From: Mycobacterium ahvazicum
Lineage (GTDB): Bacteria > Actinomycetota > Actinomycetes > Mycobacteriales > Mycobacteriaceae
DNA: 64,000 bases
Assembly (NCBI RefSeq): GCF_900176255.2
Contig: NZ_FXEG02000002.1
Location: forward strand, 744,001-808,000
Direction: 5' to 3'
Shown one piece after another: positions 9,290-17,256 of this stretch. A model generated the notes under the pieces. The model was not told the origin of the DNA. It ran no database searches and worked only from the letters and a program-made list of their open reading frames with translations. A program made the translations under genes and the position numbers. Position 1 is the first letter of the stretch; each line of letters starts with the position of its first letter.

Positions 9290-10477
9290 ATGCTTAGCCC
9301 TGTCACCCCGGCGGCGAACTGGCAGACGTTGTCGTTACTCCTGGTCGAAGACGACCGGGCCGACGCCGTGTTGGTCGAGGATCTGATAGCCGACGCGGTC
9401 GACGACATCCGGGTGACCTGGGCGCAATCGATGGCGCACGCCGAGCGCGAGCTGGCCTCGGCCCGGCCGGACTGCGTACTGCTGGATCTCAATCTGCCCG
9501 ACGCCAGCGGCATCGATGCGCTGGACCGCATCGCCAAACACGACGCGACCGTCCCGATCGTGGTGTTGACCGGATTGAACGACGAGAACTTCGGGGCGTC
9601 CGCTGTCGCGGCCGGGGCGCAGGACTATCTGGTCAAGGGCCGCGTCGAACCCGAAATGCTGCGCCGTGCGCTGCTTTACGCGATCGAGCGCAAGCGCGTT
9701 GAGATCATCGCCGCGGACCTGCACGCGACTCAGCTTCGAGCCCGCGAGAACGCTTTGCTCGAACGCGGCCTGTTGCCGTCGCCGTTGCTGCTGGACAACC
9801 CGGGTGTCGAGATCGTCGCCCGGTACCGGCCGAGTCGGGTGGATGCGCTGCTGTGCGGTGACTTCTACGACGTCGTGCAGACACCGGACCGGGTTGTGCA
9901 CGTCTTGATCGGGGATGTCGCCGGGCACGGGCCTGACGAGGCCGCCTTGGGCGCGGCGTTGCGAATCGCTTGGCGCGCACTGACATTCGCGGGTGTGCGT
10001 GCCGCCGAATCGATGCGCCAGCTGGAGCGGGTGCTGCAGGCCGAACGCGCCGGCAGCGGGGTCTTCGCCACGGTCCTGTCCTTGGAGATTCCGCCCGACA
10101 CCCCGCGCATCACCTGTATCCGGGCCGGCCACCCGGGTATGTTGCGCCAAGACGCCGGCACGGCGGAATGGATCGAGCCGCCGGGCGGTCCGGCGCTGGG
10201 ACTGCGCGCCGACGACTGGCCGCAGTCCGAGCTGGAACTGCCGGTGGGCCGGGGGCTATTGCTGCTCACCGACGGCCTCTTCGAGGGGTACAGCGGAACC
10301 GGCAACCAGCGACTAGGGGAGGATGGCTTGCTTTCACTCGCGCGTGACCATGCGGGGTTGCCCGGGACGGCATTCGTCGACGCGCTGATCGACGGCGCCG
10401 AGGAACTCGCCCAGCCGCGCGGTGGTCTCACCGATGACATCGCTGTGGTGCGGGTAGAGCGGACGGCGACATCATGA
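9290..10477 (+). CDS. Response regulator with C-terminal PP2C/SpoIIE-type phosphatase domain
   Basis: The 395-residue protein has an N-terminal CheY-like receiver (about 14-135) with acidic pocket Glu20-Asp21-Asp22, phospho-acceptor Asp66 (VLLDLNLPDASG) and Lys116, then a SpoIIE/RsbU-like serine phosphatase domain (about 180-392) with metal-binding motifs GDFYDV, IGDVAGHG and GGLTDDIAV. Such proteins usually dephosphorylate anti-anti-sigma factors in partner-switching pathways, with receiver phosphorylation controlling activity. The stop overlaps the ATG of the histidine kinase gene by 4 bases. I do not recall the operon between fadE25 and Rv3273 in M. tuberculosis. The phosphatase target is not in the window. 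Confidence 0.9.
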   Translation: MLSPVTPAANWQTLSLLLVEDDRADAVLVEDLIADAVDDIRVTWAQSMAHAERELASARPDCVLLDLNLPDASGIDALDRIAKHDATVPIVVLTGLNDENFGASAVAAGAQDYLVKGRVEPEMLRRALLYAIERKRVEIIAADLHATQLRARENALLERGLLPSPLLLDNPGVEIVARYRPSRVDALLCGDFYDVVQTPDRVVHVLIGDVAGHGPDEAALGAALRIAWRALTFAGVRAAESMRQLERVLQAERAGSGVFATVLSLEIPPDTPRITCIRAGHPGMLRQDAGTAEWIEPPGGPALGLRADDWPQSELELPVGRGLLLLTDGLFEGYSGTGNQRLGEDGLLSLARDHAGLPGTAFVDALIDGAEELAQPRGGLTDDIAVVRVERTATS

Positions 10478-12057
10478 CCGGCGCGCACCCGCGTGCTCAG
10501 CTGACCGTCCGCGGTTGGCTGTTCCTCGTCTTGTTGAGCATGGGCTTGCTGGTGCTTGCCGGCGCCGCGGCGGGCACGGCGTTGCTGAATCGCACCGACG
10601 AGGTGTCGCGAGGCCTGACCGACCAGATTCAGCCCGCGCGGCGGGCCGCCCTGCAGCTGCAGGCCGCGCTGCGCGACCAGGAAACCGGTGTGCGTGGCTA
10701 TGCGATCGCCGCCGACCGGCAGTTCCTGACGCCCTACTACGACGGGCAGCATGCCGAACAGGCGGCGGCCGAGGAAGCCCGGCGGTTGCTCGGTCAGCGC
10801 GTGGACCTGGTCAACGATTTGGACGCCGTCGAGCGGGCCGCCGCCAATTGGCGGGCCAGCTCCGCCGAGCCGTTGATCGCGAGCGTGACCCCCACCGCCC
10901 CCGACGTGGTGAACAGCAGGATGGCGGATCGCGGAAAAGTCGAATTCGACCATTTGCGTGGACTTTTCGAAACCCAGAATACCGACCTCGCCGCGGCGGC
11001 AGCGCAGGCTAACGACGAATTGAACGACATCAAGGCATGGCGGGACCGCGTGCTGGCCGCGATTGTGCTGGTTTTCTTCGGCCTCGCCATCACGTTGGGG
11101 GGGCTGACCCGCAGTGCCATCACCCTGCCGCTGGCCGGGCTGGCCGCGTCATGCCGGCGGATCACCGAGGGCAACTTCACCAAGACCATCTCGGTCCCGC
11201 AGCGGCCCAAGGATATCCATGACATGGCGATCGATGTCGAGAACATGAGGCAGCGAATCGTTTCGGCATTGGACGTCTCGCGCGCGGCCGAGACGCGATT
11301 GGACGAGCAGGCAGTCGAGTTGAAGCGATCCAATGCCGAACTCGAGCAGTTCGCCTATGTCGCCTCACACGATCTGCAGGAGCCGCTGCGCAAGGTCGCC
11401 TCGTTCTGCCAGTTGCTCGAAAAGCGTTACGGCGACCAGCTCGACGAGCGTGGCATCGAATACATCAACTACGCGGTCGACGGTGCCAAAAGGATGCAGG
11501 TGCTGATCAACGATCTGCTGAGCTTCTCCAGAGTCGGCCGGGTAGGTGGCAAGCAAACCGAGGTCGACCTGGACATGGCGCTGGACGCGGCCATGGCCAA
11601 CCTTGCCACCGCCATCGAGGAGTCGAACACCGAGATCGTGCGCCCGGCCCAGCCGCTGCCACAGGTGTTCGGAGATGCCACACTGCTGACAATGTTGTGG
11701 CAGAACCTGATTGGCAATGCGATCAAGTTCCGTCACGTGGATCGGTCGCCCCGGATCGTGATCGACTGCCGGCTGCGCCCCGATACTCACCAGTGGCTAC
11801 TGACCGTGTCGGACAATGGTATCGGCATCGCCGAGGAGTTCACCGAAAAGGTGTTCGTGATCTTTCAGCGGCTGCACGGGCGCGAGGTATACCCGGGGAC
11901 GGGTGTCGGCCTGGCGCTGGTGAAGAAGATCGTCGAGTATCACGACGGCGCAGTCCGGATCGACACGACCTACACCGACGGAACCCGATTCGAGCTCACG
12001 CTCCCCGCTGCCGTGGACGTAGCACACCCAGCCGCCCTGGAAGGAGCGCGCCCATGA
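10474..12057 (+). CDS. Membrane histidine kinase with CHASE3-like sensor and HAMP
   Basis: The 527-residue kinase has transmembrane segments at about 13-37 and 192-212 flanking a helical extracytoplasmic region that looks like CHASE3 (QLQAALRDQETGVRGYAIAADRQFL), a HAMP linker (about 213-268), and a HisKA domain with phospho-acceptor His299 in ASHDLQEPLRKV. The HATPase domain follows (WQNLIGNAIKF, SDNGIGIAEEF, GTGVGLALVKKIVEYHDG). The HDLQEPLR box is that of phytochrome-type and Rcp1-partnered kinases. It overlaps the flanking phosphatase and receiver genes by 4 bases each, so all three are probably made together. The signal is unknown. Confidence 0.92.
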   Translation: MTGAHPRAQLTVRGWLFLVLLSMGLLVLAGAAAGTALLNRTDEVSRGLTDQIQPARRAALQLQAALRDQETGVRGYAIAADRQFLTPYYDGQHAEQAAAEEARRLLGQRVDLVNDLDAVERAAANWRASSAEPLIASVTPTAPDVVNSRMADRGKVEFDHLRGLFETQNTDLAAAAAQANDELNDIKAWRDRVLAAIVLVFFGLAITLGGLTRSAITLPLAGLAASCRRITEGNFTKTISVPQRPKDIHDMAIDVENMRQRIVSALDVSRAAETRLDEQAVELKRSNAELEQFAYVASHDLQEPLRKVASFCQLLEKRYGDQLDERGIEYINYAVDGAKRMQVLINDLLSFSRVGRVGGKQTEVDLDMALDAAMANLATAIEESNTEIVRPAQPLPQVFGDATLLTMLWQNLIGNAIKFRHVDRSPRIVIDCRLRPDTHQWLLTVSDNGIGIAEEFTEKVFVIFQRLHGREVYPGTGVGLALVKKIVEYHDGAVRIDTTYTDGTRFELTLPAAVDVAHPAALEGARP

Positions 12058-12494
12058 CACCCGCCAGCAGAGCAATCGAGATCCTGCTCGTCGAAGACGA
12101 CCCGGGAGACGAACTCATCACACGGGAAGCATTGGAGCACAACAAGTTCCAGAATCGGCTACACGTCGCGCATGACGGTGAAGAAGGGCTCGACTTCCTC
12201 TACAAGCGCGGTCAATACGAGGGCGCCCCGCGACCGGATCTCATCCTGCTGGATCTGAACCTGCCCAAGTACGACGGGCGCCAGCTGCTGGAAAAGGTGA
12301 AGTCCGACGCGGATCTCGCGCGTATCCCGATCGTCGTGCTCACCACTTCTTCGGCGGAGGAAGACATCCTGCGCAGCTACAAGCTGCACGCCAACGCCTA
12401 TGTCGCCAAGCCGGTCGACCTCGACCAGTTCATCAGTGCGGTACGGCAGATCGATGAGTTCTTCCTGCAGGTGGTTCGCCTGCCGGGCGTGTAG
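12054..12494 (+). CDS. Single-domain Rcp1/CheY-like response regulator
   Basis: This 146-residue protein is a stand-alone receiver: acidic pair in EILLVEDDPGDE, phospho-acceptor Asp67 (LILLDLNLPKYDG), Thr in VVLTTSS and Lys119 in AYVAKPVD. The extra KRGQYEGAPRPD insertion before the acceptor strand is characteristic of Rcp1-type regulators partnered with HDLQEPLR kinases. It has no output domain, so it could be a phosphate shuttle or sink between kinase and the phosphatase-linked receiver; that is an inference. The ATG overlaps the kinase stop, and its 3' end overlaps the convergent SulP-carbonic anhydrase gene by 62 bases. Confidence 0.9.
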   Translation: MTPASRAIEILLVEDDPGDELITREALEHNKFQNRLHVAHDGEEGLDFLYKRGQYEGAPRPDLILLDLNLPKYDGRQLLEKVKSDADLARIPIVVLTTSSAEEDILRSYKLHANAYVAKPVDLDQFISAVRQIDEFFLQVVRLPGV

Positions 12495-14721
12495 CCAGGG
12501 GTTCTTCCGGGCACACGATGCCGCGCGGCGTCACCTCGTACACCCGGGTGGTCGCGATGTCGAAGAAGATGCCGACCACCTGGACATCGCCGGCGGTGAC
12601 CGCGGTCGCCAAGATCGGATGGCGGGTCAGTCTTTCCAGCTGGATGGCGACGTTGACGATGCTCAGCTGATCGATCTCCGAGTACCCGTTGGCCTGTGCG
12701 CTGGCGCGTGCCGGATGGTGATCCCGGTAGGCGGCCAGACTCTCGCCGGCGTATTGCAGCCACTGGCCCATCGGTGTCGCGGATTGACCGGGGTTGTCGT
12801 CTAGCAGCACCTTCATCGCCGCGCACGACGAATGCCCGCAGATGACAACCGAACGCACGCCCAACTGAGCGGCCGCGAATTCGATTGCGGCGTCGACCGA
12901 TCGGTCGACGGGGTCGGTCGGCACCAGGTTGCCGAAGTTGCGGACGGTGTACAGGTCGCCGGGGCCACTGGCGGTGATGACGTTCGGCAGGATCCGGGAA
13001 TCCGCGCAGGTGAGGAACAGCGCATACGGGTCCTGGGCACCGCCGAGTCCCGCGATGTGCTGGTGCAAAACGGCCGAACCATTGCGGTGGTACTCGTCAA
13101 CGCGGTCGAGAATCGAAGCGTCGCCGTTGTTTTCGTGATTGGCGCGCGTCGACCGCCATGGCACCAGCCCGATCGGGGCGGACGCGAAGTGACGTTTCGG
13201 CGGACTCGCGTGCGCGTTCTGCAGCTTGGCTCCGGTGGTCTCCACAATTACCACGACTCCGCCGCGCGCCTCGTGGGTGCGTTGCCAATCCTCGATCGTT
13301 TCCGACACCGAGTCGTCGATGTAGTCCGCGTTCAGGTTCAGTGTCACCTCGGTCCCCTGCGGCACCGACGCGAGCGCTTTGGTCAGGCGTGGCAGCAGCA
13401 GGAAGCTCAGCGTGCCGTCGATATCGATGCGCCACTGCTTGGAGTGTTCACCGCCGATCGGTTGCACCGCGACCGGCGCGCGGGTCACCCTGATGAGTAG
13501 GAAGCCGATGGCCACGGCGAGCCCAATGAGCACACCTTCCAGCAGGTTCAGGAACACCACCGACAGTATGGTGACGGCGTATACGGCGAAGTTGCCTGTG
13601 CGCCAGGCTAATTTGATGTGAGCCAGCTTGATCAGCTGGGCGCCGACCACGATCAGCAGTCCGGCCAGCGCGGCCTTCGGGATGAGTTCCACCAGGTCGG
13701 TGAACAGCGATGCGAACAGCAGGATCCAAACGCCGTGCAGCACCGCCGACATGCGGGTGCGGGCGCCCGCCGCCACGTTGGCCGAACTACGTACGATGAC
13801 ACCGGTAATCGGGAGTCCGCCAAGCAATCCGGATACCACGTTCGCGGTGCCCTGCCCGATGATCTCCTTGTCGAAATTCGTGCGTGGGCCGTTGTGCAGT
13901 TTGTCGACACCGACCGCGCACAGCAGCGATTCCACACTGGCGATCAGGGCGATCGTCAACACACCGATGACGATGTCCTCGGTCTCGTCCAGCCACGGCT
14001 TGCCTTTCGGGGTCGCTCCCGAGAGGTGAGGCAGGTTGAGCGCGTCGAAGAAGTTGCCCGACAGTGAGATTCGATCAGTGTCCAGCCCCGCCGCGATCGC
14101 CAGCGCGGTCGCCGCGACGATGGCGACCAGCGGGGCGGGGATCATCCGAATCTTGGCGGGCAGCCTCGACCACACCAACAAGATCGCGATGACCGTTGCG
14201 CCGGTGATCACCTCGTGCAGTTCGTGATGCAGAATCCCGCTGGGTAATGCCACGAGATTCTGCCAGGCAGAGCTGTGTGACGATCCCCCCATCAGTACGT
14301 GAATCTGCTGCAAAATGATCGTGATACCGATGCCCGCCAGCATCGCGTGCACGACCACCGGAGCAATTGCCAGCGCGGCCCGCGCCAGCCGGCTCAGCCC
14401 GAACGCGATCTGCAGTGCACCCGCGCCGATTGTCATCAGGCACAGCATCGGGAACCCGAGGTCATCGATCAGTCCGGCGACCACGACGGTCAGGCCCGCG
14501 GCCGGGCCACTGACCTGGACCGACGACCCGCCGAAAGTGCCCGCGACGATGCCGCCCACGACCGCGGCGATCAAGCCGGCGGCCAGCGGGGCTCCGGAGG
14601 CGATCGCGATGCCCAGCGAAAGCGGCAGGGCCACCAGGAAGACGACGAGCGATGCGGGAACGTCGTGGCGCAGATTCTTCAGCAGCGGCCCGGATTTGGC
14701 CGTTTCTACCAGCGCATTCAT
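12433..14721 (-). CDS. SulP-type anion transporter fused to beta-carbonic anhydrase (Rv3273-like)
   Basis: The 762-residue protein joins an N-terminal SulP permease (about residues 1-430, many membrane segments, starting DVPASLVVFLVALPLSLGIAIASGAPLAAGLIAAVVGG) to a C-terminal beta-carbonic anhydrase (about 535-745). The carbonic anhydrase keeps zinc ligands Cys572, His630 and Cys633 with the Asp574/Arg576 dyad (CADSR, CGHSSC). A bicarbonate transporter coupled to CO2/bicarbonate conversion is the natural reading. A short region between the two parts (about 440-500) looks like a reduced STAS-like linker. The ATG has a strong GGAGGAG Shine-Dalgarno sequence, and a SigA-like promoter lies upstream. 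It corresponds to Rv3273. Confidence 0.93.
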   Translation of the reverse strand: MNALVETAKSGPLLKNLRHDVPASLVVFLVALPLSLGIAIASGAPLAAGLIAAVVGGIVAGTFGGSSVQVSGPAAGLTVVVAGLIDDLGFPMLCLMTIGAGALQIAFGLSRLARAALAIAPVVVHAMLAGIGITIILQQIHVLMGGSSHSSAWQNLVALPSGILHHELHEVITGATVIAILLVWSRLPAKIRMIPAPLVAIVAATALAIAAGLDTDRISLSGNFFDALNLPHLSGATPKGKPWLDETEDIVIGVLTIALIASVESLLCAVGVDKLHNGPRTNFDKEIIGQGTANVVSGLLGGLPITGVIVRSSANVAAGARTRMSAVLHGVWILLFASLFTDLVELIPKAALAGLLIVVGAQLIKLAHIKLAWRTGNFAVYAVTILSVVFLNLLEGVLIGLAVAIGFLLIRVTRAPVAVQPIGGEHSKQWRIDIDGTLSFLLLPRLTKALASVPQGTEVTLNLNADYIDDSVSETIEDWQRTHEARGGVVVIVETTGAKLQNAHASPPKRHFASAPIGLVPWRSTRANHENNGDASILDRVDEYHRNGSAVLHQHIAGLGGAQDPYALFLTCADSRILPNVITASGPGDLYTVRNFGNLVPTDPVDRSVDAAIEFAAAQLGVRSVVICGHSSCAAMKVLLDDNPGQSATPMGQWLQYAGESLAAYRDHHPARASAQANGYSEIDQLSIVNVAIQLERLTRHPILATAVTAGDVQVVGIFFDIATTRVYEVTPRGIVCPEEPLATRPAGEPPAGRTHRSAVPH

Positions 14722-15034
14722 AAGTCGACTCCTCCAACGGTTAGGAAGTCGGCAAGCGGCGGTCCGCTACCCCAAAGCTGACGACTCTTTATGACCGGTA
14801 GAACGTCGTGTGTCAATCATGCGCCCACCGGCCCCGGCGACCAAGACAAATCAGATAAGCGGACGACAAGACGTCGTGCCGCCTGCGGCTAGTTCGTGTG
14901 AGGAAGCTTTCCCCGACTGCCCGATCACCGGGATAAACGCCTACGAATTCATCGACAACTCAAAGAAACCCAGGTGTCCCGGCGTTGACAACACGTCGTT
15001 TCATCGGCGATTCAAAGAAAGCCGGTGCGCGAAA
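14722..15034. other. 313-base intergenic region between the SulP-CA gene and the CoA-transferase gene
   Basis: No convincing gene is present. An open frame crosses it on the plus strand from 14810 but runs into the antisense of the CoA-transferase gene and has no family similarity. The stretch is less GC-rich than its surroundings. It holds a SigA-like promoter for the SulP-CA gene (14788-14816) and three copies of the 7-mer ACGTCGT (about 14803, 14870 and 14991), plus two TCAAAGAAA copies near 14960 and 15012, whose role is unknown. Confidence 0.4.
14788..14816 (-). promoter_or_regulatory. SigA-like promoter of the SulP-carbonic anhydrase gene
   Basis: On the minus strand TTGACA (14816-14811) is followed by a 17-base spacer and CATAAA (14793-14788). 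The -35 is a perfect consensus and the spacer length is ideal. Transcription would start near 14781, giving a leader of about 60 bases before the ATG at 14721. Confidence 0.5.
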
Positions 15035-16222
15035 TCAGGACTCGGCCAGAAACATGTCGTTGTGCTGGCCGGCCGCGGGTGGGGGATCGGCGGCGGCCGC
15101 ATCGAAGCTGGAGTAACGGGCCGGAGTGCGGATCACCGTGATTTCATCGTCGCCACTGCCGACGGTCAGAGCCAGTTCGTTTTCCGCGAATAGCGGGGTG
15201 CTGACGACCTGCTTCCAGGTGTAGGCCAGGCAGGCCATCAAGCCGCCTTCTTGCAGTAGCTCAACCCATTCGGCGGCGGTCTTGGCGGCCAGCGCCGCCT
15301 CGAGTTCCTCGGTCAACTCGTGGTAGTTCATCGCACGGGACCGCTGGTCGATGAACCGTTCGTCTTCCAGCATGTCGGGCCGGCCGATGATCTCGCACAG
15401 CTTCGCCCAGTGCTTGGGCACATACGCGCTGATCACCAGGTACCCGTCTGCGGCCTTGAAGGCATCCGACGGCTGGGTGGCGAAGCCAACGCCCTTGCGT
15501 TTCTTGGCTGTTGGCGCCGGGTCCGGCTTCGGCTTGGGCTGCTCGGCGGGCTTGTTCAGGTGAATCGTGAGCTGGCTGGCCTGCAGGCCCACCGCGACGT
15601 CGTACATCGCGACTCGCACCACGTCGGCTACGCCGTGCCGCTCGCGATTGAGCAGCGCGGCCAGCACCGCCTGCGCCAGCACGTGGCCGCTGGCGGCGTC
15701 GACGAGCTGAAACGGAATGATCTGTGGTTTGCCGGTGGGCGTGGGCATTCCGGTGGTCATGCCCGACTCCGCGGCCACCATCAGGTCGACGCCCGGCCGG
15801 CTGCCCTGTGGGCCGTTGCCGCCGTAGGCGGACAAGCGGGCGTAGATCAGCTTCGGGTTGCGCGCTTGTAACTCATTGGGGCCCAGGCCCATACGCTCCA
15901 TCACTCCGGGCCGGAACCCCTCCAGCACGACATCGGCGGTGTCGACGAGTCGCAAGATCTGTTGTTTGGCTTCGTCTTTGGTCAGGTCCACTGCCACCGA
16001 CTTCTTGCCCCGGTTGTGGGGCCAGAACAGGGTGGGCAGCGGCGGCCGCCCGGGCAGCACCGCGACGATCTGCCGGGCCGCTTCGCCGTGGGGTGCCTCG
16101 ACCTTGATGACCTCGGCACCGAGGTCGGCCATGATCTGTCCAGCCAGCGGCCCGGCGATGTTCTGCGTGAAATCGAGAACCCGGTATCCGTCAAGAGGCT
16201 TGGGCGGCTGGCTGTTTGGCAT
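15035..16222 (-). CDS. Family III CoA-transferase (CaiB/BaiF; Rv3272-like)
   Basis: This 395-residue protein belongs to the class III CoA-transferases, which move CoA between carboxylic acids through an aspartyl-CoA thioester intermediate. The N-terminus GYRVLDFTQNIAGPLAGQIMADLGAEVIKVE is the family signature, and the Asp in GSRPGVDLMVAAESGMTTG lies at the expected nucleophile position. Length is typical. The substrate pair cannot be inferred. It reads in the same direction as the methyltransferase upstream (15 bases between stop and start) and corresponds to Rv3272. Confidence 0.9.
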   Translation of the reverse strand: MPNSQPPKPLDGYRVLDFTQNIAGPLAGQIMADLGAEVIKVEAPHGEAARQIVAVLPGRPPLPTLFWPHNRGKKSVAVDLTKDEAKQQILRLVDTADVVLEGFRPGVMERMGLGPNELQARNPKLIYARLSAYGGNGPQGSRPGVDLMVAAESGMTTGMPTPTGKPQIIPFQLVDAASGHVLAQAVLAALLNRERHGVADVVRVAMYDVAVGLQASQLTIHLNKPAEQPKPKPDPAPTAKKRKGVGFATQPSDAFKAADGYLVISAYVPKHWAKLCEIIGRPDMLEDERFIDQRSRAMNYHELTEELEAALAAKTAAEWVELLQEGGLMACLAYTWKQVVSTPLFAENELALTVGSGDDEITVIRTPARYSSFDAAAADPPPAAGQHNDMFLAES

Positions 16223-16237
16223 ACTAGAGCCTTTCTC

Positions 16238-17152
16238 TTACCCTGCCTGGTGCAAAACTGCGGTGCAGTAGTAATTCTTGGCGAACGGGGCGTCGTCACC
16301 GTCGGGCTGCTGCGGTAATCCGTTGTCGGCCAACAGCTGATTCAGCGGGGTGCTGACCGGCTGCCAGCCGCGATCGGCCAGATACGTGGCCGCATCGCTG
16401 CGCTCACCGGGAAAACCCAGATCGTCGAGCACCACGTCGAGCCCGTGGTCCCGCCACCGCTGGCTGGCGCCGTTCAACGCGTTCTGATTGCGGCCGGTGT
16501 TGAGAAACACCTCGGCCACCAGCCGGCTGCCGTCGGCGGACAGCGCGGTGATGTTGTCCAGCAGGCGATCCTGGGCTTCGGGTGGCAGGAAACCGAGTAG
16601 GCCCTCCGCAGCCCACGCGGCGGGTTGGCCGGCATCGAACCCGGCCTGCTTCAGCGCCGACGGCCAATCGTGGCGCAGGTCGACCCCGACCGCGCGGATC
16701 TCGGCGGTGGGCTTGGCGCCGAGCGCTTCGATCGTGGTGGTCTTGAACTCGATGACTTCCGGCTGATCGATCTCGAACACCGTCGTTCCCGGAGCCCAGG
16801 GCAGCCGGTACCCGCGCGCGTCCAGGCCGGAGGCCAGGATGACGACCTGGCGGATGCCCGCGGCGGCCGCGTCGGCGAAGAACGCGTCGATGTAGCGGGT
16901 GCGCGCCGCCAGCAGGTCGGTCATGCGCTGCATGCCCCACGGCGCATCGGGCTCATCGACGTCGGCCGAGTCGATCTCGGCGTTGGCCCACCGGGTGAAG
17001 AAGTCGACGCCCACGGCACGCACCAGCGGCTCGGCGAACCGGTCGTCGATCAGCTTGTCCTTGGTGGCCCGGGCCCGTCCGGCGGCCACCATCGTGGCGG
17101 TAGCACCCACGCTCGTCGCGAGGTCCCAGGTGTCGTTGTCGCTGCGTGCCAT
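16238..17152 (-). CDS. SAM-dependent methyltransferase, mycobacterial TIGR00027 family
   Basis: This 304-residue protein matches the large mycobacterial family of putative SAM methyltransferases (Rv0146/Rv3399 type): N-terminal [27 protein letters not shown], the SAM-binding strand [36 protein letters not shown], and the [17 protein letters not shown] helix. Family members are numerous paralogues of mostly unknown substrate. The ATG at 17152 is preferred over a TTG four codons upstream because it begins exactly at the family N-terminus. It is divergent from an acyl-CoA synthetase gene; I do not recall either at this place in M. tuberculosis. Confidence 0.9.
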   Translation of the reverse strand: MARSDNDTWDLATSVGATATMVAAGRARATKDKLIDDRFAEPLVRAVGVDFFTRWANAEIDSADVDEPDAPWGMQRMTDLLAARTRYIDAFFADAAAAGIRQVVILASGLDARGYRLPWAPGTTVFEIDQPEVIEFKTTTIEALGAKPTAEIRAVGVDLRHDWPSALKQAGFDAGQPAAWAAEGLLGFLPPEAQDRLLDNITALSADGSRLVAEVFLNTGRNQNALNGASQRWRDHGLDVVLDDLGFPGERSDAATYLADRGWQPVSTPLNQLLADNGLPQQPDGDDAPFAKNYYCTAVLHQAG

Positions 17153-17256
17153 GGTTAGACACAATAACTACGGGCGCTGCGGCGGTGACCAAAGACCTCC
17201 GGCGCGGTGGCATTACGCCCTTATCGACGACCGCCCGCCCCGGCAGCATCCAGGTA

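Noticed and set aside
14810..15193. 127-codon plus-strand open frame in the gap before the CoA-transferase gene
   Set aside because: Its last 50 codons are antisense to the conserved end of the CoA-transferase gene and the first part has no similarity or ribosome binding site.
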